In this document: one piece after another, positions 22,143-28,776 of the stretch
How positions within the stretch are numbered: position 1 is the first letter of the stretch
Layout of the letters: each line of letters begins with the position of its first letter
DNA from: JACDER01 sp036394915
GTDB taxonomy: Bacteria; Actinomycetota; Thermoleophilia; Gaiellales; Gaiellaceae
Assembly: GCA_036394915.1 (NCBI GenBank)
Contig: DASWEE010000111.1
Span: 1 to 47,394 of the forward strand
Length of the DNA: 47,394 nt
Direction: 5' to 3'
Made by a program: the position numbers and the translations under genes
The notes under the pieces: model-generated
Database searches by the model: none
Told to the model about the DNA's origin: nothing
The model's input: the letters and a program-made list of their open reading frames with translations, nothing else

Positions 22143-23239
22143 GCAGCAATGGTTTCCACGGCCACCATTCCGAGGACGAGCGCGGCGGCGAGGCCGCTGG
22201 CGTAGCCGCCGGCGGAGATACCACCGGCGTCTGCGCCGGCCGCATACAGGCCGTCTATCGGCATGCCGTCCTCGCGCAGGACCCGCGCCCGCTCGTCGAT
22301 GCGCAGTCCGCCGATCGTGTGCGTGATCCCGGCTGTTACGTGAACGGCGTGCCGATACGAATCGGGCAGGTCGAAACCGAGATCGCCCGCGGGAACGACG
22401 GTACCGCCCACCTCGCGAGCCGCTTCGATCATCTCGGCGATCGTGCGGCCGCGCACCGAGACCTCGAGCGCCGGCTCATCGACGACGTACCACGCACGTC
22501 CCCCCGGCTGGTGGGCGATCGCCTGGACGAGGTCGGTCTCGGACCAGGAGATCGGATCGGGCGCGAACTGCTCCCCGTTCTCGTTGAGGACGAGCGCGTA
22601 GCTGCCGTACAGCTGGGCGAGCTCGACGAAGCGCTCCTCGGGAACTCGTGCGGGGGGCGAGGGCATGGCGCGCCCATAGAACTCGTCCAGTCCGTTCGAG
22701 GAGGCGGCGCCGCGCTCGAGCCCGTGGCGCAGCCCGTCGCCCGCGCTCCACGGGTTCGCGCGGAGCAGGAGCGGCTCCTCGGTGACATAGCGCGCCACGA
22801 GCTTGGGGTCGCCCTGGAAGCCGCCGGTTGCGAGCAGGACCGGCGCGTGCGGCTCGGGGAGCGGCAGCTCGTACCGGATCTTCCCGGCCGCGCGGACCAG
22901 CACGTCCGTCAGTCCCATGGGGTCGAAGCGCTTCCCGATCGTGCGCGGATTCCCGGTCTCCTCCCACACGACCGGCGCGCCGAGCGACTCCAGCCACGCG
23001 ATCCCCTCGTCGAGCCGCTCGACGATCAGCTCCTGCAGGCGTGCGTCACCGCCGGGGCATTCGGCGCGGAAGTCCTCGAGCGTCGGGTAGCGCCAGACGA
23101 CGCAGCTCGAAAGCAGCATCGAGCCGCCGGGGCGATCTCCTTTCTCGACCACCACCGGCTGCAGGCCGAGCTCGCGGGCGCGGGCAGCGGCGCACAGGCC
23201 GGCCATCCCCGCGCCCGCGATGAGGACGGTGCCGGTCAG
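22139..23239 (-). CDS. FAD-dependent oxidoreductase (fumarate reductase / ketosteroid dehydrogenase-like)
   Basis: About 366 residues. The N-terminal Rossmann motif TVLIAGAGMAGLCAA and VVVEKGDRPGGS bind FAD. The middle has APVLLATGGFQGD, and the C-terminal THTIGGLRID and GLYAAGADAGGISAGGYASG are typical of the FAD_binding_2 family. It probably reduces or desaturates a small organic acid, ketosteroid or similar. No ATG, GTG or TTG lies near the conserved N-terminus; the best start is CTG 23239, which overlaps the upstream TGA as CTGA. The only canonical alternative is a TTG at 23299 inside the VOC gene. Confidence 0.82.
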   Translation of the reverse strand: MTGTVLIAGAGMAGLCAAARARELGLQPVVVEKGDRPGGSMLLSSCVVWRYPTLEDFRAECPGGDARLQELIVERLDEGIAWLESLGAPVVWEETGNPRTIGKRFDPMGLTDVLVRAAGKIRYELPLPEPHAPVLLATGGFQGDPKLVARYVTEEPLLLRANPWSAGDGLRHGLERGAASSNGLDEFYGRAMPSPPARVPEERFVELAQLYGSYALVLNENGEQFAPDPISWSETDLVQAIAHQPGGRAWYVVDEPALEVSVRGRTIAEMIEAAREVGGTVVPAGDLGFDLPDSYRHAVHVTAGITHTIGGLRIDERARVLREDGMPIDGLYAAGADAGGISAGGYASGLAAALVLGMVAVETIAA

Positions 23240-23937
23240 ACCAGTGAGAAGCCCGGCTTGTGCTCGACATACTCGAGCTTCACGCGCTCGGGCCCCCAAA
23301 GAAAGACGGCGTACGTGTTCGCCGCGTCGACGACCTTGTCGATCTCGACGCCCATCTCCTTCGCCTCCTCGATGTGGTCCTCGGCCGACTCGACCCGCAT
23401 CGCGAGATGGTTGAGGAGCGGCCGCTCGGGCTCCGCGGCGTCGCCTTCGTGAAACTCGACGAACGCCCCGCCTGTCTCGACCCGAGGGGCTCCGGACGGG
23501 CCGGGCGCCGCCGGCGAGAAGCCAAGCTTGGTGTATTCGGCTGCGGTCGCCTCCGGGTCCGCCGAATAGAGCGCAACGTGATCGAGGTCGTACTCGACCC
23601 CGGTGTCGGCCTCGACGAGGCCGAGCCGGAGGCCTTCGTAGAGGTCGAAGTAGGCCTCTCCCTCGTGCGAGCGGTCAATCTCGACGCCGTCAGGCATGTT
23701 GCGCAGCGCGCTCTCGAGGTCGGAGATGCGGAGGGCGACGTGTTTGAGGTGACCTCGCTCACGAGGCCCCTCCTCGGCGAAGAGCGTCAGCTTGCCGCGG
23801 CGGGCGTCGGACCCGACCAGCGTGAAGTCGTCCGTGCGGTCGACGATGTGCATGCCGACGTGGCCGGTGACGAAGTCGGCGATCCGGTCGCGGTCGGCGA
23901 CCCAGAGCGCGACGTGGTCGAGGGTCTGGGGCTCCAC
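23236..23937 (-). CDS. Two-domain VOC (glyoxalase/extradiol dioxygenase-like) protein
   Basis: The product is 233 residues with two vicinal-oxygen-chelate modules. Each starts with the LDHVALWVAD-type strand: residues 6-15 and again 117-126 (LDHVALYSAD), with partner motifs HLKHVALRISD and LLNHLAMRVES. The His and Glu positions (LGLVEAD, VKLEYVEH) suit a divalent metal. It may be an extradiol dioxygenase or isomerase. Translational coupling to the FAD oxidoreductase suggests a joint catabolic step. GTG 23937 follows TATGCT by 6 nt. Confidence 0.88.
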   Translation of the reverse strand: MEPQTLDHVALWVADRDRIADFVTGHVGMHIVDRTDDFTLVGSDARRGKLTLFAEEGPRERGHLKHVALRISDLESALRNMPDGVEIDRSHEGEAYFDLYEGLRLGLVEADTGVEYDLDHVALYSADPEATAAEYTKLGFSPAAPGPSGAPRVETGGAFVEFHEGDAAEPERPLLNHLAMRVESAEDHIEEAKEMGVEIDKVVDAANTYAVFLWGPERVKLEYVEHKPGFSLV

Positions 23938-23943
23938 GCCGAG

Positions 23944-23949
23944 AGCATA
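23944..23949 (-). promoter_or_regulatory. -10 element of the VOC-flavoprotein operon
   Basis: TATGCT reads on the minus strand, 6 nt before GTG 23937. Leaderless. Confidence 0.5.
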
Positions 23950-23955
23950 GTCACG

Positions 23956-23979
23956 GGGGAGGGACCGAGGCCCCTCCCC
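23956..23979. terminator. GC-rich hairpin between the small basic protein gene and the VOC gene
   Basis: The arms are ggggaggg (23956-23963) and ccctcccc (23972-23979) with an 8-nt loop. It lies just downstream of the small basic protein stop (23990) and upstream of the VOC promoter. There is no T-run, so intrinsic termination is uncertain. Confidence 0.35.
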
Positions 23980-23989
23980 TTCGACGGCG

Positions 23990-24325
23990 TTACTTGCGCC
24001 GCTCGACGGCGCGCTGCAGCTGCGTCTTGTTCATCTTGGAGCGGCCGGCGATGCTCATCCGCTTGGCCTCGTTGTACAGCTGCTCCTTGGTCCGGCCGCG
24101 CGGGCCCGACGTTCCCGAGCGAAGGCCGCCGCGGCGGCCCGACGAGATGTCCCTGCGCGAGGTGCGCGAGGAATGACTGGCCTCGCCCTTGCGCGCCCGC
24201 TCCTTGTTGACCGTGCGAGCGGCGATCTCCTTGGCCCGCTTGGTCGAGGCGCCGCGCTTCTTGGCGCCTTCCTTGACGTACTCGTACTGTCGTTCGCGCT
24301 TGTTGCTCCAGGTTTTCTGTGGCAT
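23990..24325 (-). CDS. Small basic protein, plasmid-stabilisation-like / stress family
   Basis: The product is 111 residues from ATG 24325, preceded by a strong Shine-Dalgarno (GTGAGGAGG). The sequence MPQKTWSNKRERQYEYVKEG..EIAARTVNKERARKGE..SSGRRGGLRSG..TKEQLYNEAKRMSI.GRSKMNKTQLQRA is characteristic of proteins annotated as plasmid stabilisation proteins in soil bacteria. The C-terminus resembles a SAP/Rho-N-type helix pair (SKMNKTQLQRAVE), suggesting nucleic-acid binding. It is very basic. A role in stress-phase DNA protection is inference. The long upstream gap suggests complex regulation. Confidence 0.8.
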   Translation of the reverse strand: MPQKTWSNKRERQYEYVKEGAKKRGASTKRAKEIAARTVNKERARKGEASHSSRTSRRDISSGRRGGLRSGTSGPRGRTKEQLYNEAKRMSIAGRSKMNKTQLQRAVERRK

Positions 24326-24680
24326 TCGTCCCTCCTCACTTCGGAGTGCTTGGTTCCCAGGACCGATGCCCCGAGGCGGGATTTTCAATCGTCCGAAACG
24401 TCCAGATCGGCTCATTTCCGGCACAGAAAGACGCGAATTCGTCAGGTAGGCTCGCAGTGGGAGGTGGGTGGCAAGCCTCCCCACCCTAGGGTGGGGTTAT
24501 CCGCGCGAGGCGCTGACCGAGCGCGCTGGCCGAGGGCTGGCGCCCTCTCGTGTTCTGATGCGTCGCTGAGTGCCCGTAAGACGGCGGGACAGTGTTAGAC
24601 ACACGGCCCGCCGGCTGGAGGGTGCTCAGCGGCGCGAGCCGTCGCGGGAGGCCGGCTTCGCCGGCCGGAAGCGACGGCGG
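24326..24680. other. 355-nt gene-free region rich in potential stem-loops
   Basis: I find no credible ORF. It holds an 18-bp perfect palindrome (ccccaccct / agggtgggg, 24479-24496), gagggc-tggc-gccctc (24532-24547) and a compound hairpin at 24639-24677. The density of stems between 24470 and 24600 could mean a structured 5' UTR for the small basic protein or an independent small RNA, but I recognise no known riboswitch or RNA family. Confidence 0.45.
24639..24677 (-). terminator. Compound hairpin 3' of the ferredoxin gene
   Basis: The outer stem is ccgtcgc/gcgacgg (24639-24645, 24671-24677) and the inner stem ggccggc-ttc-gccggcc (24650-24666). It begins 4 nt after the ferredoxin stop and probably protects or ends that transcript. 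The inner stem resembles the 3-nt-loop palindromes at 1-250. Confidence 0.45.
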
Positions 24681-24989
24681 TCAGGACTCGAGAGGGGGGT
24701 TCTGGACGTTGTGCTCCGTTGCGTACTCGTTCGTGAGCTGGTTCACGACGTCGAAGCCGTCGCTGTAGGCGTAGTTGATCTTCACGAACGGCTCCCACTT
24801 GTCCGGGAGGGCGTCCTCCGGGAAGATCGCGTCGACCGGGCACTCCGGTTCGCATGCACCGCAATCGATGCACTCCTCCGGGTCGATGACGAGGATCCGC
24901 TCGGCCTCGTGGATGCAGTCCACCGGGCAGACGTCGACACAGGAGAGATCCTTGATGTCGATACAGGGCTCGGCGATGATGTACGTCAC
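24681..24989 (-). CDS. fdxA: 7Fe ferredoxin (3Fe-4S / 4Fe-4S)
   Basis: The product is 102 residues. The cysteines are Cys9, Cys17, Cys21, Cys25 (PCIDIKDLSCVDVCPVDC) and Cys40, Cys43, Cys46, Cys50 (CIDCGACEPECP), the arrangement of actinobacterial FdxA-type 7Fe ferredoxins. It carries low-potential electrons, for example to cytochromes P450 or radical enzymes; the partner is not evident here. GTG 24989 gives the usual TYIIAEPCID start and lies 7 nt after TAGAGT. The long upstream frame is spurious. Confidence 0.95.
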   Translation of the reverse strand: MTYIIAEPCIDIKDLSCVDVCPVDCIHEAERILVIDPEECIDCGACEPECPVDAIFPEDALPDKWEPFVKINYAYSDGFDVVNQLTNEYATEHNVQNPPLES

Positions 24990-24996
24990 ACGACGT

Positions 24997-25002
24997 ACTC
25001 TA
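24997..25002 (-). promoter_or_regulatory. -10 element of the ferredoxin gene
   Basis: TAGAGT reads on the minus strand, 7 nt before GTG 24989. It lies in the 14-nt gap after the receiver gene stop, allowing independent transcription. Confidence 0.5.
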
Positions 25003-25003
25003 G

Positions 25004-25312
25004 CTAGGCGTCGACGAGCTCCTCGACAACCTGCGGAGCACGCTCGACCAGGGCCGACTTGGCGAGCACCTGGTCGAAGCCGGCCGTGTGCGCGGCCCGC
25101 AATCCGGCCGTATCGGTGTGGTTCGAGAACCCGAGCAGCGGCACCTCGGGATACGCGTCGGCGACCTCGTCGGGATCGATGCGCGCGATGTCGGCGATCA
25201 CGAGATCGGGAGGGTCGATGCTGTCCGTCGTCACGAGATGGTGACCCTGGAGCAGCCCCTCGAGCTTGCCCCGAAAGTAGAGGTCGACCCCAACCAACAG
25301 GATCGTCGCCAC
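25004..25312 (-). CDS. Stand-alone receiver-like domain protein
   Basis: The product is 102 residues and resembles a CheY/receiver fold. ILLVGVD is the first strand, PDLVIADIA carries a candidate phospho-acceptor Asp41, VPLLGFSNH is strand 4 and VLAKSAL provides the conserved Lys85. The acidic pair after strand 1 is reduced to one Asp (Asp10), so phosphorylation may be weak or absent. There is no output domain. It may be a pseudo-receiver or phosphate sink. GTG 25312 follows TACGCT by 6 nt, interlocked with the divergent Rieske promoter. Confidence 0.72.
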   Translation of the reverse strand: MATILLVGVDLYFRGKLEGLLQGHHLVTTDSIDPPDLVIADIARIDPDEVADAYPEVPLLGFSNHTDTAGLRAAHTAGFDQVLAKSALVERAPQVVEELVDA

Positions 25313-25318
25313 GCGCGG

Positions 25319-25328
25319 AGCGTAACAT
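25319..25328. promoter_or_regulatory. Interleaved divergent -10 elements
   Basis: The minus strand TACGCT (25324-25319, with an upstream TGT extension) serves the receiver gene. The plus strand TAACAT (25323-25328) serves the Rieske gene, 7 nt before its ATG. The two share the central TA, the same geometry as at 3311-3320. Confidence 0.55.
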
Positions 25329-25335
25329 CCAGCCG

Positions 25336-25638
25336 ATGCCTTTTGTGACGGTCGCTCGGGTCGAGGACGTTCCGCCGGGGACGGTGACGCGGGTGCGCGC
25401 GGGCGAGGAGGACATCGCGCTCGCGAACGTCGACGACGAGTTCTTCGCCACCCAGGGCCACTGCCTCCATCTCGAGGGCCCGCTCGGCGACGGCGAGCTC
25501 GAGAACTCCGTCCTCGCCTGCCCGTGGCACGGCTGGCGTTACGACGTCCGCACCGGGCTGAACGACTTCGACCACGCGATCCAGCTCCGCACCTACGAGG
25601 TGCGGGTCGAGGACGGCGAGATCAAAGTCGCAGTCTGA
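25336..25638 (+). CDS. Rieske [2Fe-2S] ferredoxin
   Basis: The product is 100 residues. The Rieske ligands are Cys43-x-His45 (GHCLHLEG) and Cys62-x2-His65 (ACPWHGWRYD), in the short soluble ferredoxin context used by ring-hydroxylating dioxygenases and nitrite reductase small subunits. It has no signal peptide or membrane helix. It transfers single electrons in the cytoplasm. No oxygenase gene is adjacent, so the partner is unknown. ATG 25336 is 7 nt after the TAACAT box, giving a leaderless mRNA. Confidence 0.92.
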   Translation: MPFVTVARVEDVPPGTVTRVRAGEEDIALANVDDEFFATQGHCLHLEGPLGDGELENSVLACPWHGWRYDVRTGLNDFDHAIQLRTYEVRVEDGEIKVAV

Positions 25639-25654
25639 GCTCCTCTCGGAGGGA

Positions 25655-25960
25655 CTGTCCCTCATCCGCCGCGGCGAGTTCTTCGCCGCGCACGAGGTGC
25701 TCGAGGACGCCTGGCGGGCGGCCGAGCAGGACGAGCGGGACTTCTTCCAGGGGCTCGTCCACGTCGCGGTCGCCTGGTATCAGGCCGACCGCGGCAACAG
25801 GACGGGCTGCGAGCGGCAGCTCGAGAAGGCCGCGAGGCGACTCGGCCCGTACGCGCCGCGGCACCGCGAGGTCGATATCGCCTCGGTGCTCCGCCAGGTG
25901 CGCGAGGCCGAGAGAATCGTCGAGAGCGGCTCGCTCGACCTGCCCGGGCCGCGGCTCTAG
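25655..25960 (+). CDS. DUF309 domain protein, start unresolved
   Basis: About 101 residues. The DUF309 pattern is plain: RRGEFFAAHEVLEDAWR, then DFFQGLVHVAVAWYQADRGN and a helical C-terminus. Function of the family is unknown. The only ATG, GTG or TTG in frame (GTG 25697) would cut off the conserved GEFFAAHE motif. The nearest candidate is CTG 25655, 17 nt after the Rieske stop; no canonical start exists between the Rieske C-terminus and the motif. It probably depends on coupling to the Rieske gene. The stop shares CTAG with ccdA. Confidence 0.72.
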   Translation: MSLIRRGEFFAAHEVLEDAWRAAEQDERDFFQGLVHVAVAWYQADRGNRTGCERQLEKAARRLGPYAPRHREVDIASVLRQVREAERIVESGSLDLPGPRL

Positions 25961-26664
25961 GTCCCGAGCCCGACGACGTGAAGGGCTCGGTTGAACGCAA
26001 CGCGAAGCCACCAGAACCGGTCGAAGAAGAGCAGCAGTCCCAGGCTCACGAGCAGCGCTCCGCTGGCCGCGCTGATCAGCCGATAGCGATCGCGCAACCA
26101 GCGAAAAGCCCCCATCGCCTTCGCAAACGAGACTCCCGCAAGGAGAAAGCCGAAGCTGAGACCCACCGAGTAGGCAAAGAGCAGAAGCGCACCTTTGAGC
26201 ACAGCGGTCGTGCTGCCCGCGAGCACCAGGACTGCTCCCAGCACCGGGACGATGCAGGGCGCCGCGCAGGTCGCGAACGCCGCTCCCAGGAGCGCGCCCG
26301 AGCCCGTCCGTCGCGCTTCCCCGAGCAGCCCCACTCCGACGAGCCGCTCGGGCAGCGGTAGCAGCCCGATGAATCCGAGCCCGAACACGATCAGGATGAA
26401 GCCTGAGATCTCGAGCTGCGCGCTCTTGTCGATGACGTGGCCGATCGCGCCCGCCCCTGCCCCCAGGAGCATGAAGATCGCCGTGAATCCCGCGAAGAAC
26501 GGGATGCTCGACACCGCAACCCTGCGCGCAACGCCGGGCTCGCCAAGCCGATCCGCCTCGACCGAGGAGACCGCCGACAAGTAACCGGGAACGAGCGGCA
26601 ACACGCAGGGCGTGACAACCGAGGCGAGCCCGGCCACGAACGCAACCACGATCCGCACCGCCAT
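25957..26664 (-). CDS. ccdA: CcdA/DsbD-like transmembrane thiol-disulfide carrier
   Basis: The product is 235 residues with six predicted membrane helices. The CcdA hallmarks are GLASVVTPCVLPLVPGYLSAV (Cys in TPCVLP) and, in the second half, ATCAAPCIVPVLGAVL, so the two membrane cysteines that relay electrons are present. It passes reducing power from cytoplasmic thioredoxin to extracytoplasmic thiol proteins. It lies 3 nt after ccmH in the operon LDT-tlpA-ccmH-ccdA, and should reduce the CcmH and TlpA-type partners. Confidence 0.92.
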   Translation of the reverse strand: MAVRIVVAFVAGLASVVTPCVLPLVPGYLSAVSSVEADRLGEPGVARRVAVSSIPFFAGFTAIFMLLGAGAGAIGHVIDKSAQLEISGFILIVFGLGFIGLLPLPERLVGVGLLGEARRTGSGALLGAAFATCAAPCIVPVLGAVLVLAGSTTAVLKGALLLFAYSVGLSFGFLLAGVSFAKAMGAFRWLRDRYRLISAASGALLVSLGLLLFFDRFWWLRVAFNRALHVVGLGT

Positions 26665-26667
26665 GAG

Positions 26668-27135
26668 CTACTCGAAGCGGGCGAGCTCCTCGTCGACCCG
26701 GCGCTCGAGCTCCGGCTCGAGCGTGACGCGCCCGTTCTGCTCCGGCGCCCCGCCCGCGGGCGCAGGCTCTCGTGCCCGGCTCCAGCGCCACGCGAGCACG
26801 CCGATCACGAGCGCACCGCCCACAAGTCCTGCCAGCGGCAGCAACCAGGCGAGGAGGTCGAAGCCCCGCTTGCGGGGAGCCGCCAGCACCTGTGGACCGA
26901 ACTGAACGACGAGCTTGTCGAGGATCTCGCTCTCCGTGTCGCCCGCGTTGATGCGCTCGACGACGAAGTGGCGGATGCGGTTCGCCGCCGGCGCGTCCGA
27001 CTGGTCGAGCGGCGTCTTGCACGTCGGGCACATCAGCTGGCCCTCGAGGTCCGCGAGTCTCGGATGGCTCTCGCTCGCAAGCGCTGCCGGCACCCCGACG
27101 ACGAGTGCGGCGGCCAGCACCGCCAGCGTCCTCAC
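26668..27135 (-). CDS. ccmH: CcmH-like cytochrome c biogenesis thiol protein
   Basis: The product is 155 residues: signal peptide (TLAVLAAALVVGVPAALA), then a CcmH domain with LMCPTCK (Cys36, Cys39), the characteristic ERINAGDTESEILDKLVVQFG helix, and one membrane helix (about 95-118) before a charged tail. CcmH reduces apocytochrome c heme-binding cysteines together with CcmG/TlpA. CcmF and CcmE are not in this window. It overlaps the tlpA stop by 4 nt. Confidence 0.9.
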   Translation of the reverse strand: MRTLAVLAAALVVGVPAALASESHPRLADLEGQLMCPTCKTPLDQSDAPAANRIRHFVVERINAGDTESEILDKLVVQFGPQVLAAPRKRGFDLLAWLLPLAGLVGGALVIGVLAWRWSRAREPAPAGGAPEQNGRVTLEPELERRVDEELARFE

Positions 27136-27701
27136 GACTGCATCGCCTCCTTGATCCCTTCGTCGAGCTGGCTCGCGCTGATCGCGGCGGCGACGTGCCC
27201 CACGACCTTCCCGTGACGGTTGACGAAGAAGGTCTCGGGAACACCCGTGAGCCCATATTGCGAAACCACGTGCCCGGGCCCGTCTCGGACGAGCGGATAG
27301 GTCATGTGGTACCGCTTCGCGAACGCACGGGCGTCGCTGGTGAGGTCCTGCTGGTCGATCCCGAGCACCACGAGCCCGCGGTCGCGATACCGGTGCCAGG
27401 CTCGTTCGAGCGTCGGCACCTCATCCCGGCACGGCGCGCACCACGAGGCCCAGAAGTTCAGGACGACGACCTTTCCCTTGAGCGAGGCGAGCGACAGCGT
27501 CCCCGGCGTGTCGAGCCGGGGGAGATCGAAGGCCGGGGCGACGGGCTTTTTCCCCTTCGCGACCTGCTGCGGAATCTTGCTCGGGTTCTGGTGGACGACC
27601 TTCCAGATCAGGAGGCCGAGCAGCCCGAGGACGACCGCGACCGCAGTGACCTGCGCCCCAAGCTTGAGCGGCGAGCGAGCGCGCTCCTCAGGGCCGTCCA
27701 T
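27132..27701 (-). CDS. TlpA/ResA/CcmG-like membrane-anchored thioredoxin
   Basis: The product is 189 residues from ATG 27701. One N-terminal anchor (VTAVAVVLGLLGLLIWKVV) leads to an outside-facing thioredoxin domain. It has FWASWCAPCRDE (Cys88, Cys91), GIDQQD and the cis-Pro motif GVPETFFVNRHGKV. It is a reductase for extracytoplasmic disulfides, fed by CcdA. It starts 2 nt after the L,D-transpeptidase stop. The longer frame reading upstream is spurious and antisense to nothing recognisable. Confidence 0.93.
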   Translation of the reverse strand: MDGPEERARSPLKLGAQVTAVAVVLGLLGLLIWKVVHQNPSKIPQQVAKGKKPVAPAFDLPRLDTPGTLSLASLKGKVVVLNFWASWCAPCRDEVPTLERAWHRYRDRGLVVLGIDQQDLTSDARAFAKRYHMTYPLVRDGPGHVVSQYGLTGVPETFFVNRHGKVVGHVAAAISASQLDEGIKEAMQS

Positions 27702-27703
27702 CC

Positions 27704-28747
27704 CTAAGCCGCGACGATGAAGACCTGCGTCCCCACGCGGACGTGCACGAACAGCCACTCCGCGTTCGAGATGTACATGCGGATGCAGCCGTGGGAAGCC
27801 GAGTAGCCGATCGAGGCCGGGTCGGGAGTCCCGTGGATGCCGACACCGGGCGCGGTCAGGCCCATCCAGCGCGTCCCGAGCGGGTTGCCCGGTCCGGGCG
27901 GGATCGGCTTCGCGCCAGCCGCCCACGGTGAGTTCGGCGGATACCACCAGGGGTTGCGCCACATGACCTCGATCGAGTAGTGACCGAGAGGCGTCGGGTA
28001 GCTCGATTGCCCCGTCGCAACCGGGAAGTCGCGCCAGGGCCGCATCCCGTGGTAGAGGTAGAGATGGTTCGAGCCGCGGCGGATCACGATCACCGGACCG
28101 AAGTCGTTGCGCGTCACGGAGGAGGGAATCGCCTTCAGCCGCAGCTTCACGGGTCCCTTTCTGTCCGCCTTCAAGGTCGCGAGGAGGATGCGGACCGAGC
28201 GAACGCGATCGAGAGTCTGGCCCGGGCGGTCCTTGGTGATCCAGGGCTTGTTGCGGCGAAGGCTGAGCACCGAGTCCACCGGCTTGCGGTCGTAGCGGTG
28301 GGCAAGCAGCGCGACATAGGCACGGGTCAGGCGCGGGCGGACGTCGACCCCCAGGCGCACGGCCTCGTTCGGTGACGCGGCGAGCGCGTGCTTGACGGCC
28401 GCTCGGATTTGTGGGACGGCGCCGAGGCGGCCGGGGCCGGCGCGCAGCGTGTGCCTGCCGACGCGAACGACGACGGGCTGCGCCGTAGCGCTGCGAACGG
28501 CATCGGTCGCGCCGGAGGCCGTCAGGCCGCCGACGGCGACGCCTCCGATCGTCACGCCGGGCGGAATCGTGGTCGGCGAAGGGCCGGTCGAGGTCGTGCC
28601 GGTCGTGGTCGTGTCGGTCGTCGTCGTGGTGGTGTCGGTCCCGGTTGTCCCCGTCAAGGTGCCCGTGGCCGCGACGACGGTCGCCGACAGCCCGCCGGCG
28701 GCGAGGAAGCCCAGCACGAACAGGACGGGGAGAGCCAGCCGTCGCAC
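27704..28747 (-). CDS. L,D-transpeptidase (YkuD) with N-terminal peptidoglycan-binding region
   Basis: The product is 347 residues. A signal segment (LALPVLFVLGFLAAGGLSATVV) is followed by a Thr-rich linker (about 28-55). A PG_binding_4/VanW-like region follows (TIGGVAVGGLTASGATDAVRSA). The C-terminal YkuD domain (about 215-347) has VATGQSSYPTPLG and the active site SASHGCIRM (His319, Cys321). It makes 3-3 peptidoglycan crosslinks or attaches proteins to the wall. GTG 28747 is 6 nt after TACACT. Being first in an operon of thiol-redox genes is notable because the catalytic Cys must stay reduced. Confidence 0.92.
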   Translation of the reverse strand: MRRLALPVLFVLGFLAAGGLSATVVAATGTLTGTTGTDTTTTTTDTTTTGTTSTGPSPTTIPPGVTIGGVAVGGLTASGATDAVRSATAQPVVVRVGRHTLRAGPGRLGAVPQIRAAVKHALAASPNEAVRLGVDVRPRLTRAYVALLAHRYDRKPVDSVLSLRRNKPWITKDRPGQTLDRVRSVRILLATLKADRKGPVKLRLKAIPSSVTRNDFGPVIVIRRGSNHLYLYHGMRPWRDFPVATGQSSYPTPLGHYSIEVMWRNPWWYPPNSPWAAGAKPIPPGPGNPLGTRWMGLTAPGVGIHGTPDPASIGYSASHGCIRMYISNAEWLFVHVRVGTQVFIVAA

Positions 28748-28753
28748 GAGCAG

Positions 28754-28759
28754 AGTGTA
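28754..28759 (-). promoter_or_regulatory. -10 element of the L,D-transpeptidase operon
   Basis: TACACT reads on the minus strand, 6 nt before GTG 28747, in the 29-nt gap after the upstream gene. Leaderless. Confidence 0.5.
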
Positions 28760-28776
28760 GCCCGCGCACCCGCGAT

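Noticed and set aside
24479..24496. 18-bp palindrome as a CsoR-type copper operator
   Set aside because: The G/C-tract pattern is reminiscent, but no copper gene is near and the distance to the next start is about 150 nt.
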